64,000 nt of DNA, from the NCBI GenBank assembly GCA_014302835.1, contig CP060294.1:3001067-3065066 (forward strand), read 5' to 3'. The translations under genes were made by a program, and so were the position numbers. Numbering within the stretch: the first letter of the stretch is position 1; each line of letters starts with the position of its first letter. Below, one piece after another: positions 53,336 through 61,871 of the stretch. This DNA is from Pedobacter sp. PAMC26386. GTDB taxonomy: Bacteria > Bacteroidota > Bacteroidia > Sphingobacteriales > Sphingobacteriaceae. The notes beneath the pieces were generated by a model. It did not search any database. It was not told the origin of the DNA and saw only the letters and a program-made list of their open reading frames with translations.

Positions 53336-56300
53336 ATGTCAAAACTCTACACACCGATTAACCTGGTTTTCAACCGGGTTTTCCCACCGTTGGGTAAGCT
53401 CAAACAGCTTTCCTTCAATCAACTAATTAAGGCAATAACAATCGTATTACTTACACTTTGTTCGAGCATTGCCTTTGCTCAAACTCCAATTACCGGAACA
53501 GTTACAGATGAACAGGGCCTTCCAATGCCTGGCGTTTCTGTAAAGGTTAAAAAAACAACAAATGGTACGATTACGGACGGCAATGGTAAGTTTGCCCTCA
53601 AATCAAGTACTGATGTTATCCTGGAATTTACCTATATCGGATATGCACAGCAGAATGTTGCGGCATCAGGAAAAAATGTGATCAATGTAACCCTTAAACC
53701 AGATTCAAAACTGATGGATGAGGTTGTTGTAGTAGGTTATACCACAAAAAGTAAATCACAAATTGTGAGTTCTGTTTCTACTGTATCCGCTAAACAGCTT
53801 TTAGATGTAACCAGTAACAACACAGCTAACCTTTTACAGGGAAAAGCAGCAGGTGTAGCGGTTTCTTCTTCTTCAGGGCAACCTGGAACAACACCAACTA
53901 TACGTATCAGGGGTACTGGAAGTATATCTTCTGGAAATGAACCACTGACTGTAGTTGATGGTGTAATTGGCGGTACTGCAAACCCAAGAGATATTGAATC
54001 TATTACAGTATTGAAGGATGCTGGTGCAACTGGCCTTTACGGTTCAAGAGCAGCCAATGGAGTGATCGTCATCACTACTAAACAAGGTAAAAGTGGGAAG
54101 ACGATGATCAATTACAGTGGATCATTTGGAATCAACAATGCTGCTCAGGGAAACTTCAAATTAATGAATGGCCAGCAGTTGCTTGATTACAGCAGTTACT
54201 TATATAACAATGATTATACAGGAAAAAGAGCAAACTATATTAAACAGCTTCAGGCAACTACACCTAATCCAACCCAACAACAGATCGATGATTTTCTAAC
54301 TAAAAAAGGGCTTCCGCTAACTAGTGCAGCTTATCTAGCAAAATCACTCCCTACTGTTCCAGGAAATACCAACTGGAGAGATGAAGCATTTAAACAAGCC
54401 TATACGAACAGCCAGAACATCAATATTTCTGGTGGAGATGAAAAGACCCGTTTTTATATCGGTGCTGATTATTACGACGAAAAAGGTACATTGATTAATA
54501 CAGGCTATAAAACAATTAATTTCAGGGTGAACCTGGAACATAAAATCAATGATCGTTTTAAAATCACTACCAGAATTAATACTGGTTTTGGGAATAAAAC
54601 TGATGATCAGAGTGGTGCACTTTACCAGGCTTATACCAATCAGCCATGGGATAATCCTTATGATGCCAACGGCACTCCAAGAAGAATTACACAGGAAAGC
54701 CAGTGGTATGGACGTGATAAAAGTAATTTCGTCTATTTAAAAGATTACAACCTTGACAATGAAAGAACTCAGAATTTAGCTGGTGATTTAAAATTAGAAT
54801 ATAAGATCAATGACTGGTTAAATTTTGCGACTTCAAACAGATATACAACAAGTAACAGCAAGAGAGAAATTGGCGTAGACAAAGCGACTCCAGGTGGAGA
54901 AGCAAATCAAGGAGAGTTGAGAAATGTGACGGGTTATTCCAACTCTATTCTTACTTCCAATTTATTTCACGCTGCACATAGCTTCGGAAAACATAACTTA
55001 TCTGGAATTGCAGGTTTTGAATACCAGCAAAATTACTTAGAGAGCACTGATGTAAGAGGTTACGGTATTGCTTCAGGAATTACTGCACCAGACGCTGTAG
55101 CTACTGCCGCAAAATTTGAAGGCCTTAAATCACAAAGCCGTTTCATCTCGCAACTTTTCATGGCCGATTATAATTATGACAACCGCTATTTTGGAACAGC
55201 ATCTTTTCGTAATGACGGTTCCTCAAGATTTGGTGTGAATCATCCATATGGTTTGTTTTACTCTTTTGCGGGTGGATGGTTAATTTCTAATGAATCCTTC
55301 TTTAAATCCAAAACCATTACTAATCTGAAACTACGTGCAAGCTACGGGGTTACTGGAAATACACCTAATACGGATTATAGTGCGCCAGCTTATTACACAC
55401 TGAAGAGTCAATATGCCGGTATTCCAGGAGCAACCCCTTACAGTTATGGCAATACCAATTTAACCTGGGAAACACCTACAACAATTAACATAGGTGCTAA
55501 CATAGGATTCTGGAACAGAATAGAGTTAAATGTTGATGTTTATCAGCGGACCAATAAGGATCTGATTATTGCAGTGCCTCTTGCTTCCGCTTCGGGCTAT
55601 TACACACTGTCACAAAATATCGGCGCGGTCAAGAATCAGGGAATTGACATCGAATTAAATACCAAAAATTTCACCGGAGAATTCAAATGGAATACAAGTT
55701 TCAATATTGGATTTAACAAAAACAGGGTAACTAAACTAAGCGAAGATAAGCCAGTTGACAGATTTGCAAGTCAGCGTATTGCTGTAGGACATGATATGAA
55801 TTCATGGTATACTTATGAATGGGCTGGTGTAGATTCTCAAAATGGAGACCCACTTTGGTATACGACTAAAAAAGATGCTTCAGGAAATAACTATACAACA
55901 ACTACAAACCAATACAAGGATGCTGACAAAAGATTTGTAGGTACATCTTCTCCAAAATTCACAGGAGGAATGGGAAATGAGTTCACCTATAAAAACTTCA
56001 GCTTAAATACTTTCTTCAACTTTGTATACGGCAGCAAGATTTACAATGGCAACCGCGATGTATTTGATTCCGATGGTGCTTATCCTCAATACAATAGTAT
56101 CGTATTACCAGACGGATGGAACAGATGGGAAAATCCAGGAGATATAGCTACACATCCAAAAGCTGTATTGAATGGAAACAAATTATCTAATAAACCTTCA
56201 TCAAGATTTTTGGAAGATGGTTCTTACCTGAGATTACGTAACATAACATTTGGCTATAATTTCCCGGAATCAATCACTAAAAAACTCAAGCTTGCAAATC

Positions 56301-56482
56301 TTAGAGTTTATGTAAGCGGTGATAACCTGGTCACTTTCACGAAATTTTCTGGTATGGACCCTGAAGTCTCTAACCTGGATCCTGCAACATTAGATAATCC
56401 AAGTCCAAATACAGTCGGTATGAGCGGGACAAAGTATCCGATCAGTAAAAAGATATTATTTGGCGTTAACATCGGTTTTTAA
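53336..56482 (+). CDS. SusC/RagA-family TonB-linked outer-membrane protein
   Basis: A 1048-residue glycan transporter: a long N-terminus with signal peptide (CSSIAFAQ), CarboxypepD_reg beta-sandwich (about 50-130), plug domain with DEVVVVGYTT, IRIRGTGSISSGNEPLTVVDG and GLYGSRAANGVIVITTKQGK, and a large barrel ending in KKILFGVNIGF. With SusD it forms the pedal-bin importer for oligosaccharides. The start is ATG MSKLYTP; an upstream TTG is less likely. Paired with susD 23 bases downstream. Confidence 0.96.
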   Translation: MSKLYTPINLVFNRVFPPLGKLKQLSFNQLIKAITIVLLTLCSSIAFAQTPITGTVTDEQGLPMPGVSVKVKKTTNGTITDGNGKFALKSSTDVILEFTYIGYAQQNVAASGKNVINVTLKPDSKLMDEVVVVGYTTKSKSQIVSSVSTVSAKQLLDVTSNNTANLLQGKAAGVAVSSSSGQPGTTPTIRIRGTGSISSGNEPLTVVDGVIGGTANPRDIESITVLKDAGATGLYGSRAANGVIVITTKQGKSGKTMINYSGSFGINNAAQGNFKLMNGQQLLDYSSYLYNNDYTGKRANYIKQLQATTPNPTQQQIDDFLTKKGLPLTSAAYLAKSLPTVPGNTNWRDEAFKQAYTNSQNINISGGDEKTRFYIGADYYDEKGTLINTGYKTINFRVNLEHKINDRFKITTRINTGFGNKTDDQSGALYQAYTNQPWDNPYDANGTPRRITQESQWYGRDKSNFVYLKDYNLDNERTQNLAGDLKLEYKINDWLNFATSNRYTTSNSKREIGVDKATPGGEANQGELRNVTGYSNSILTSNLFHAAHSFGKHNLSGIAGFEYQQNYLESTDVRGYGIASGITAPDAVATAAKFEGLKSQSRFISQLFMADYNYDNRYFGTASFRNDGSSRFGVNHPYGLFYSFAGGWLISNESFFKSKTITNLKLRASYGVTGNTPNTDYSAPAYYTLKSQYAGIPGATPYSYGNTNLTWETPTTINIGANIGFWNRIELNVDVYQRTNKDLIIAVPLASASGYYTLSQNIGAVKNQGIDIELNTKNFTGEFKWNTSFNIGFNKNRVTKLSEDKPVDRFASQRIAVGHDMNSWYTYEWAGVDSQNGDPLWYTTKKDASGNNYTTTTNQYKDADKRFVGTSSPKFTGGMGNEFTYKNFSLNTFFNFVYGSKIYNGNRDVFDSDGAYPQYNSIVLPDGWNRWENPGDIATHPKAVLNGNKLSNKPSSRFLEDGSYLRLRNITFGYNFPESITKKLKLANLRVYVSGDNLVTFTKFSGMDPEVSNLDPATLDNPSPNTVGMSGTKYPISKKILFGVNIGF

Positions 56483-56505
56483 GCTCCACCCTAATTAAGA
56501 TTAAA

Positions 56506-57993
56506 ATGATTACTAGATATAAAACAATTGTAGCCATAGCACTTATTGTCTCCGCTACAGCATGTAAAAAAGATTTGGCCTTATTACCTTACAACGGTAT
56601 CTCAAATGAACAGGTTGTCGGCACTACAGAAGGCTTGCAAACTGCTACCATTGGTACCTACAGCCTCATCAAAGATCCTAACTATGTACGTAACTACCAC
56701 ATTTTTACGGAATATCCCAGTGACAATGTTTCTTTGAGCGGAACAACCACCGACCCACTATTTTATGCTTACAATTATCAGCATCAAAAAAACCAGGTAA
56801 ATGTACTGGCCTTCTGGCGCAAAGGTTACCAAGCTATTAACAGTACTAACGTAGTTATAGAAAAAGTAGCAGAAAGCACCGATCCAGTAAAAAACCAGTT
56901 ATTAGGAGAAAACTATTTCTTAAGAGCTTTTATACATTTCGACCTGGTAAAGGTATTTGGCAGACCTTATACTGATGACAATGGAGAGTCTTTAGGTGTA
57001 ATGATTAAAACCAAGCCTGATATACATGAACTACCGGCAAGATCAAAAGTGAAAGAGGTTTATGCTTTAGTAATTAGTGATTTGCTGAAAGCAGTTAAAC
57101 TAATGAGCAGCGATAAAAACAATAATTTTGCTTCTAAAGAAGTGGCGATGGCATTATTGAGCAGAGTATATTTATACATGGGGGATTATAAAAATGCTTT
57201 CGATTATGCAGATCAGGTGATCAAAAGCGGAAGATATACTTTAGTGCCTTCTACAAGTTATGCAAAGTATTTTACCAGTATACCAGAACTAAACCTGGAG
57301 ACCATTTTTGCTATCAGACACACCATAAAAGACGACCAGCAGGATGCAGCAATAGGTTCTTTGTATTGGGGTGGTTCTATAGGTTATGGCGAAATGTATG
57401 CTTCACAGCCTTACCGGGCACTAGTTAATAAATTCCCTGAAGACATCCGTAATTCGTTTGTTGTTCCTCAATATGAGAAAAATGATGATGGCACAATTAA
57501 AAAAGATGCTCAGGGTAATCCAGTACTTCAAAACAGAAACGGTTATCCTAAATATTTCATCAACAAATATTCCTTCCAGGAAGGCTATGAAACTTTGAGT
57601 TCGCCTGTTGTATTAAGATTAGCGGAGATGTATCTAACAAGAGCAGAAAGTGCTTTCCAGCTAGGCAGACCAAATGATGCATTAGCAGATGTGAACGTGA
57701 TCAGAACCCGTGCAGGATTATCAGAAAGCGCCTTATTTTCTGCAGGTAATATGATGGGATATACGAATGTACTGGATGTGATTTTAGATGAGCGCAGATT
57801 AGAATTCGCTTTTGAATGTCAACGTAAATTCGATGTCTTCAGAAATAAAAGAACAATGAATAGAGATTATCCGGGTACACATCTTGCTTCCGGACAAACT
57901 ACACAACAGATTCCTTATACCGATCCACGCGTTATTTTCTTCATTCCTGAAGATGATATTACGCTTGATCCTAACCTGGTTCAAAATCCTTAA
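56506..57993 (+). CDS. SusD/RagB-family glycan-binding lipoprotein
   Basis: A 495-residue outer-membrane lipoprotein (ALIVSATACKKD lipobox Cys at about 20). SusD N-terminal motifs (LLGENYFLRAFIHFDLVKVFGRPY) and C-terminal LRLAEMYLTRAESAFQLGRPNDALADVNVIRTRAGL are present. It caps the SusC barrel and captures oligosaccharide. Followed by a 15-bp stem before the next gene. Confidence 0.95.
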   Translation: MITRYKTIVAIALIVSATACKKDLALLPYNGISNEQVVGTTEGLQTATIGTYSLIKDPNYVRNYHIFTEYPSDNVSLSGTTTDPLFYAYNYQHQKNQVNVLAFWRKGYQAINSTNVVIEKVAESTDPVKNQLLGENYFLRAFIHFDLVKVFGRPYTDDNGESLGVMIKTKPDIHELPARSKVKEVYALVISDLLKAVKLMSSDKNNNFASKEVAMALLSRVYLYMGDYKNAFDYADQVIKSGRYTLVPSTSYAKYFTSIPELNLETIFAIRHTIKDDQQDAAIGSLYWGGSIGYGEMYASQPYRALVNKFPEDIRNSFVVPQYEKNDDGTIKKDAQGNPVLQNRNGYPKYFINKYSFQEGYETLSSPVVLRLAEMYLTRAESAFQLGRPNDALADVNVIRTRAGLSESALFSAGNMMGYTNVLDVILDERRLEFAFECQRKFDVFRNKRTMNRDYPGTHLASGQTTQQIPYTDPRVIFFIPEDDITLDPNLVQNP

Positions 57994-58012
57994 TTATAAA
58001 CCAACCAATCAC

Positions 58013-58048
58013 AGCCTGTTTAAATTAGCATCTTAATTTAAACAGGCT
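58013..58048 (+). other. intercistronic hairpin between susD and DUF3472 gene
   Basis: AGCCTGTTTAAATTA (58013-58027) and TAATTTAAACAGGCT (58034-58048) form a perfect 15-bp stem with a 6-nt loop. There is no T-run behind it, so it is more likely an mRNA stabiliser or partial terminator setting the susCD to downstream ratio. Confidence 0.75.
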
Positions 58049-58064
58049 CAAAAACCAAAAACCT

Positions 58065-59414
58065 ATGAAAAAAATTGTCTTATCCCTTTCCCTCCTCTCT
58101 CTTTTGATAGGGACCTCTTGTAAAAAGAGCACAGTAACGGGTGATCCAAACACCAAAACGCAGCAGCAAATTTCAGATTTTGTAGCTACCGGCCCAAAAA
58201 TCGCCGTCGCTTTAGGTGGAAACGCCTGGGTCAAAACAACTGCATCAGAAGAGATTAACACCAATGGTCTTGCTAACTGGACAAATTCTGACGCCATCAC
58301 TAGTGTTTACTTCAGAACAGAAACCGCTGGTATCATCACTGTTGCTTTACGAATGAAGGTTACTGGAGGAAACAGTACGTTCAAAGTATCAACAGGTACA
58401 CAATCTATTACTAAAACGGCTTCAAATACGGCTTTTGATACTGTTGCAGTTGGTAATTTCAATATCACTGCAAAAGGCTATGTCAAATTCGATATTCAGG
58501 GTCTTAATAAAACTGGCGACTATTTTGGTGATGTTTCTGATCTAATTATCAGCGGAAAACCAGTTACGGATTCACTGTCTTATGTAAAAGATAATATTGA
58601 CTCCCGTTTCTACTGGGGCCGCAGAGGGCCTTCTGTACACGTGAACTATGTAATTCCTGATGCCATTAAAAATGATGTAGAATGGTTTTACAATGAAATC
58701 AATGTACCCGTGGGTTCAGACCCGATCGGTTCTTATTTTATGTCTAATGGTTTTGGAGAAGGTTATTTCGGTATTCAGGTTAATTCGGCTACAGAACGCA
58801 GAGTTCTATTCTCACTTTGGAGCCCTTTTCCTACTGATGATCCTAAAACTATACCTGATGACAAAAAAATCAAACTGATTAAAAAAGGTACCGGTGTAAC
58901 CACTGGCGAATTTGGAAATGAAGGTTCCGGTGGACAAAGTTATCTAGTATACCCATGGACAGCAGGAAAGACATATGCTTTTCTAACCAGGGCACAGCCA
59001 GATGCAGCGAATAATAAAACGGTATACACTTCCTACTTCAAACCTTCGGATGGCAACTGGACTTTAATTGCAAGTTTCGAGCGTCCTGCCACCAATACCA
59101 GATTAAAAGGTATGTACTCTTTCTTAGAAAATTTCAATTCAGAAATGGGCAACATAGAACGTAAAGCTAATTATGGAAACCAATGGGCTGTGGACAGCAA
59201 AGGAAACTGGACAGAAATAACAAGCATGAAGTTTACCGGTGATGATATCGCGAACAGGGGCTACAGAAAAGATGTTGGAGGTGGTGTAAACGGCAATCAG
59301 TTCTTTTTAAGAAATGGTGGATTCTTTAGCGATGCCACTGCCTTAAAGCAAATTTTCAACAGACCAGCAAGCGGAAATGCGCATCCCGTTATTGATTTCA
59401 GTCAATTGCCTTAA
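58065..59414 (+). CDS. DUF3472-domain lipoprotein
   Basis: A 449-residue lipoprotein (LSLLIGTSCKKS lipobox). An N-terminal DUF5077-like sandwich (about 40-170) is followed by a DUF3472 domain (about 180-440) with HVNYVIPD, GYFGIQVNSATERRVLFSLWSPF and SYLVYPWTAGKTYAFLTRAQ. DUF3472 proteins often sit in polysaccharide loci; reaction unknown. It completes the susCD operon before a strong terminator. Confidence 0.85.
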   Translation: MKKIVLSLSLLSLLIGTSCKKSTVTGDPNTKTQQQISDFVATGPKIAVALGGNAWVKTTASEEINTNGLANWTNSDAITSVYFRTETAGIITVALRMKVTGGNSTFKVSTGTQSITKTASNTAFDTVAVGNFNITAKGYVKFDIQGLNKTGDYFGDVSDLIISGKPVTDSLSYVKDNIDSRFYWGRRGPSVHVNYVIPDAIKNDVEWFYNEINVPVGSDPIGSYFMSNGFGEGYFGIQVNSATERRVLFSLWSPFPTDDPKTIPDDKKIKLIKKGTGVTTGEFGNEGSGGQSYLVYPWTAGKTYAFLTRAQPDAANNKTVYTSYFKPSDGNWTLIASFERPATNTRLKGMYSFLENFNSEMGNIERKANYGNQWAVDSKGNWTEITSMKFTGDDIANRGYRKDVGGGVNGNQFFLRNGGFFSDATALKQIFNRPASGNAHPVIDFSQLP

Positions 59415-59464
59415 CATATTGTTCTATGATTATGAACGATTTATCAATTGATACTTAACAATTG

Positions 59465-59496
59465 GCCCTGGCAAGAATAGCCAGGGCTTTTTTTTT
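59465..59496 (+). terminator. terminator of the susCD operon
   Basis: GCCCTGGC (59465-59472) and GCCAGGGC (59480-59487), 7-nt loop, then a run of nine T: a textbook Rho-independent terminator. Confidence 0.95.
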
Positions 59497-59545
59497 ACTC
59501 GTTTTAATTACTTATATTAAAAGATAATTGCAACATTTGATACAA

Positions 59546-60574
59546 ATGTCAGATAAACCAACCACTATAAAAGAAATAGCCAAGCTTCTCGATATCTCGG
59601 TATCTACCGTTTCCAGGGCTTTGAATGACCATTCCAGCATAGGTTTAATCACTAAAATGCGGGTAAAAAAAATGGCCAAGGAACTTAACTATGAACCTAA
59701 TCAAAGAGCTATTCAATTTTTACAGGGTAAATCGCATACGATAGGCGTGATTTTGCCCGAACTTGCCGAGTCATTCTTCTCGGCCGCGATCAGCGGAATT
59801 GAAGATATCGCTTATAAACGAAACTATACCGTGCTGCTTGCGCAGTCACATGACGATGCCGACAGGGAGAAACTACTCATTGAAAAAATGAAAATGCAGC
59901 GAGTGGATGGCCTGTTAATTTCGGTATCGAAGACAACCAATACCTATGAACATTTAGAGGCTTTTAAAAAATCCAATATTCCTATTGTATTTTTTGATCG
60001 TATACCTCCGGTTAAAAATATACATTTTGTTGCTTCCAATCTGGAATCGGGTACTTATGAGGCGGTTAACTTCTTATTGAAGAAAGGTCACCGTACCATC
60101 GGTATGATTAATGGCCCAACTAATTTAGTAGCCAGTACCGAAAGAAAAAACGGTTATATCAAAGCGATGACCTCCCACCGGTTAAAATTCGATCCTTCAT
60201 TAATGCTGAATTGTGATTTAACAGAAGCAGGAACTATCGAATCAATGGATAACTTTTTGAATCATAAACGCAAGCCTACAGCCATTGTAACTTTCAATGA
60301 TTATGTGGCTTTATTTGCGATCCGTTATGCTCGTTCTCTAAACATTCAAATCAATAAAGACATTGATTTTGTCAGTTATGCAAATTTGCCGTTAATCAAC
60401 TATATGGACTACACTCCTATTGCCTCAGTTGAGCAATTCCCTTATAAGCAAGGAAAGAAGGCAGCCGACATTTTACTGGATCTGATCAACAAACCAAAAG
60501 GTGATTCTGAGGCGGAAACTGCTTATTACAACGTAGTTGTAGAATCCGAACTAATCATTGGCAAAGAGAAATAA
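59546..60574 (+). CDS. LacI-family transcriptional regulator
   Basis: A 342-residue regulator: N-terminal HTH (TTIKEIAKLLDISVSTVSRALNDHSSIG) with hinge NYEPNQRAIQFL, then a periplasmic-binding-like ligand domain (HTIGVILPELAESFFSAAISGIEDIA). Start MSDKPTT chosen. Three CAAACGTTTG-type sites around the locus, including one just after this gene, are probable targets; the effector is probably a sugar. Confidence 0.93.
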   Translation: MSDKPTTIKEIAKLLDISVSTVSRALNDHSSIGLITKMRVKKMAKELNYEPNQRAIQFLQGKSHTIGVILPELAESFFSAAISGIEDIAYKRNYTVLLAQSHDDADREKLLIEKMKMQRVDGLLISVSKTTNTYEHLEAFKKSNIPIVFFDRIPPVKNIHFVASNLESGTYEAVNFLLKKGHRTIGMINGPTNLVASTERKNGYIKAMTSHRLKFDPSLMLNCDLTEAGTIESMDNFLNHKRKPTAIVTFNDYVALFAIRYARSLNIQINKDIDFVSYANLPLINYMDYTPIASVEQFPYKQGKKAADILLDLINKPKGDSEAETAYYNVVVESELIIGKEK

Positions 60575-60581
60575 AATTACA

Positions 60582-60591
60582 CAAACGTTTG
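60582..60591. promoter_or_regulatory. LacI-type operator 3
   Basis: CAAACGTTTG directly after the LacI gene and 68 bases before the kinase start. Identical core to operators 1 and 2. Confidence 0.75.
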
Positions 60592-60658
60592 CACAACAAT
60601 CTGATAGCGAAATTGATTAAGTTTGAGTTTACGAAAAAAAAATAAACTCGACTAATAT

Positions 60659-61717
60659 ATGTTTGATAAGATTTTACCATTGTACGGCATTCAGCCAGCT
60701 GAAAGTGAAGTACAATTATTTGGAGATGGTCTCATCAATCATACATGGAAAGTAACCACTAAATCTAACGGATATATTTTACAGCAGGTTAACCAGTCTG
60801 TTTTTAAAAAACCGCTTGATATAGATCAGAATGTATCAAGACTGAAATCTTATTTAAGTAAAACACATCCTGAATATCTTTTTGTTTCTGCACTTCCTGG
60901 ATTATCCGGTGATTCATTAATTGAAACACCAGAAGGATATTTCAGGTTATTTCCTTTTGTGGAGAATTCACATTCGCTGAATGTATTAAATAAAAAAGAA
61001 GAGGCTTACGAAGGTGCCAAGCAGTTTGGAAGATTTTCCAAGTTGCTGAATGATTTTGATGTTAAACAACTTCACATTACCCTACCTGATTTTCACAACC
61101 TGACTTTACGGTTTGATCAGTTTGCAAGGGCCGTAGAAAATGCCTCAACGCAGCGAAAAGAAAAGTCTAAGGACTTAATCTCTTTTATTATGGCGCATGC
61201 GGACATTGTGACAATCTACAAAAATATTGTAGCAAGCAAGGAAATTCCGCTACGGGTCATCCACCATGATACTAAAATCAACAATGTTCTTTTCGATCAG
61301 CAAAATAAAGGAATCTGTGTGATTGATCTGGATACGGTGATGCCTGGTTATTTCATTAGTGATGTGGGTGACATGATGAGAACCTATTTATCTTCTGCGA
61401 ATGAAGAAGAAACTGATCTAACTAAAGTCAATGTCAGAAAGGATTTCTTTAAAGCCATTTATGATGGTTACATGGAAGAAATGGGTGATGTACTCACGTC
61501 CAGAGAAAAAGGATATTTCATTTACGCAGGAAAGTTCCTGATCTACATGCAGGCCATCCGCTTTTTAGCTGACTACTTGCAGAATGATATCTATTATGGT
61601 GAAAAATATGATGGCCAGAATCTAAACCGGACAAAAAACCAGGTTACCTTACTGGAAAAATATTTAGAACTAGAACCTGAGCTGGAAGAAATTATGGGTA
61701 AAATAGCTATCCAGTAA
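60659..61717 (+). CDS. APH-fold sugar kinase, NahK-like (N-acetylhexosamine 1-kinase)
   Basis: A 352-residue protein of the aminoglycoside phosphotransferase fold. The catalytic motif RVIHHDTKINNVLFD (Asp204) and metal motif CVIDLDTVMPG are the same as in NahK/LnpB, which phosphorylates GlcNAc or GalNAc at C1 for salvage. Preceded by a LacI operator and located behind the glycan operon, so it probably phosphorylates GalNAc released by the GH109-type enzyme. Antibiotic resistance is unlikely. Confidence 0.8.
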   Translation: MFDKILPLYGIQPAESEVQLFGDGLINHTWKVTTKSNGYILQQVNQSVFKKPLDIDQNVSRLKSYLSKTHPEYLFVSALPGLSGDSLIETPEGYFRLFPFVENSHSLNVLNKKEEAYEGAKQFGRFSKLLNDFDVKQLHITLPDFHNLTLRFDQFARAVENASTQRKEKSKDLISFIMAHADIVTIYKNIVASKEIPLRVIHHDTKINNVLFDQQNKGICVIDLDTVMPGYFISDVGDMMRTYLSSANEEETDLTKVNVRKDFFKAIYDGYMEEMGDVLTSREKGYFIYAGKFLIYMQAIRFLADYLQNDIYYGEKYDGQNLNRTKNQVTLLEKYLELEPELEEIMGKIAIQ

Positions 61718-61735
61718 TCAGATACGCCGAATTGC

Positions 61736-61783
61736 AAACAAGCAAGTATGTGGTACGTTTGCGTACCATATACTTGCTTGTTT
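61736..61783. terminator. long hairpin behind the kinase gene
   Basis: A 22-bp stem (61736-61757 and 61762-61783) with one G-U and a 4-nt TTTG loop: arms begin AAACAAGCAAGTATGT and end ACTTGCTTGTTT. It ends 18 bases after the kinase stop and probably terminates that transcript, although the T-run is weak. Confidence 0.7.
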
Positions 61784-61871
61784 ATTTGTAACTCTCCATT
61801 TTTTTGACCTCTCCTGATTTAAGGGCATCAATTTTGTTTAATAGTTTGCATCAAACAATTTAACAGCATAG

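Noticed and set aside
60659..61717. Antibiotic-resistance aminoglycoside phosphotransferase
   Set aside because: The HDTKINNVLFD and VIDLDTVMPG motifs match sugar 1-kinases (NahK type), and the genomic context is glycan utilisation.
61736..61783. Fourth LacI operator at the end of the kinase gene
   Set aside because: The sequence has ACGTTTGCGT but lacks the CAAACGTTTG palindrome; it fits a terminator stem better.
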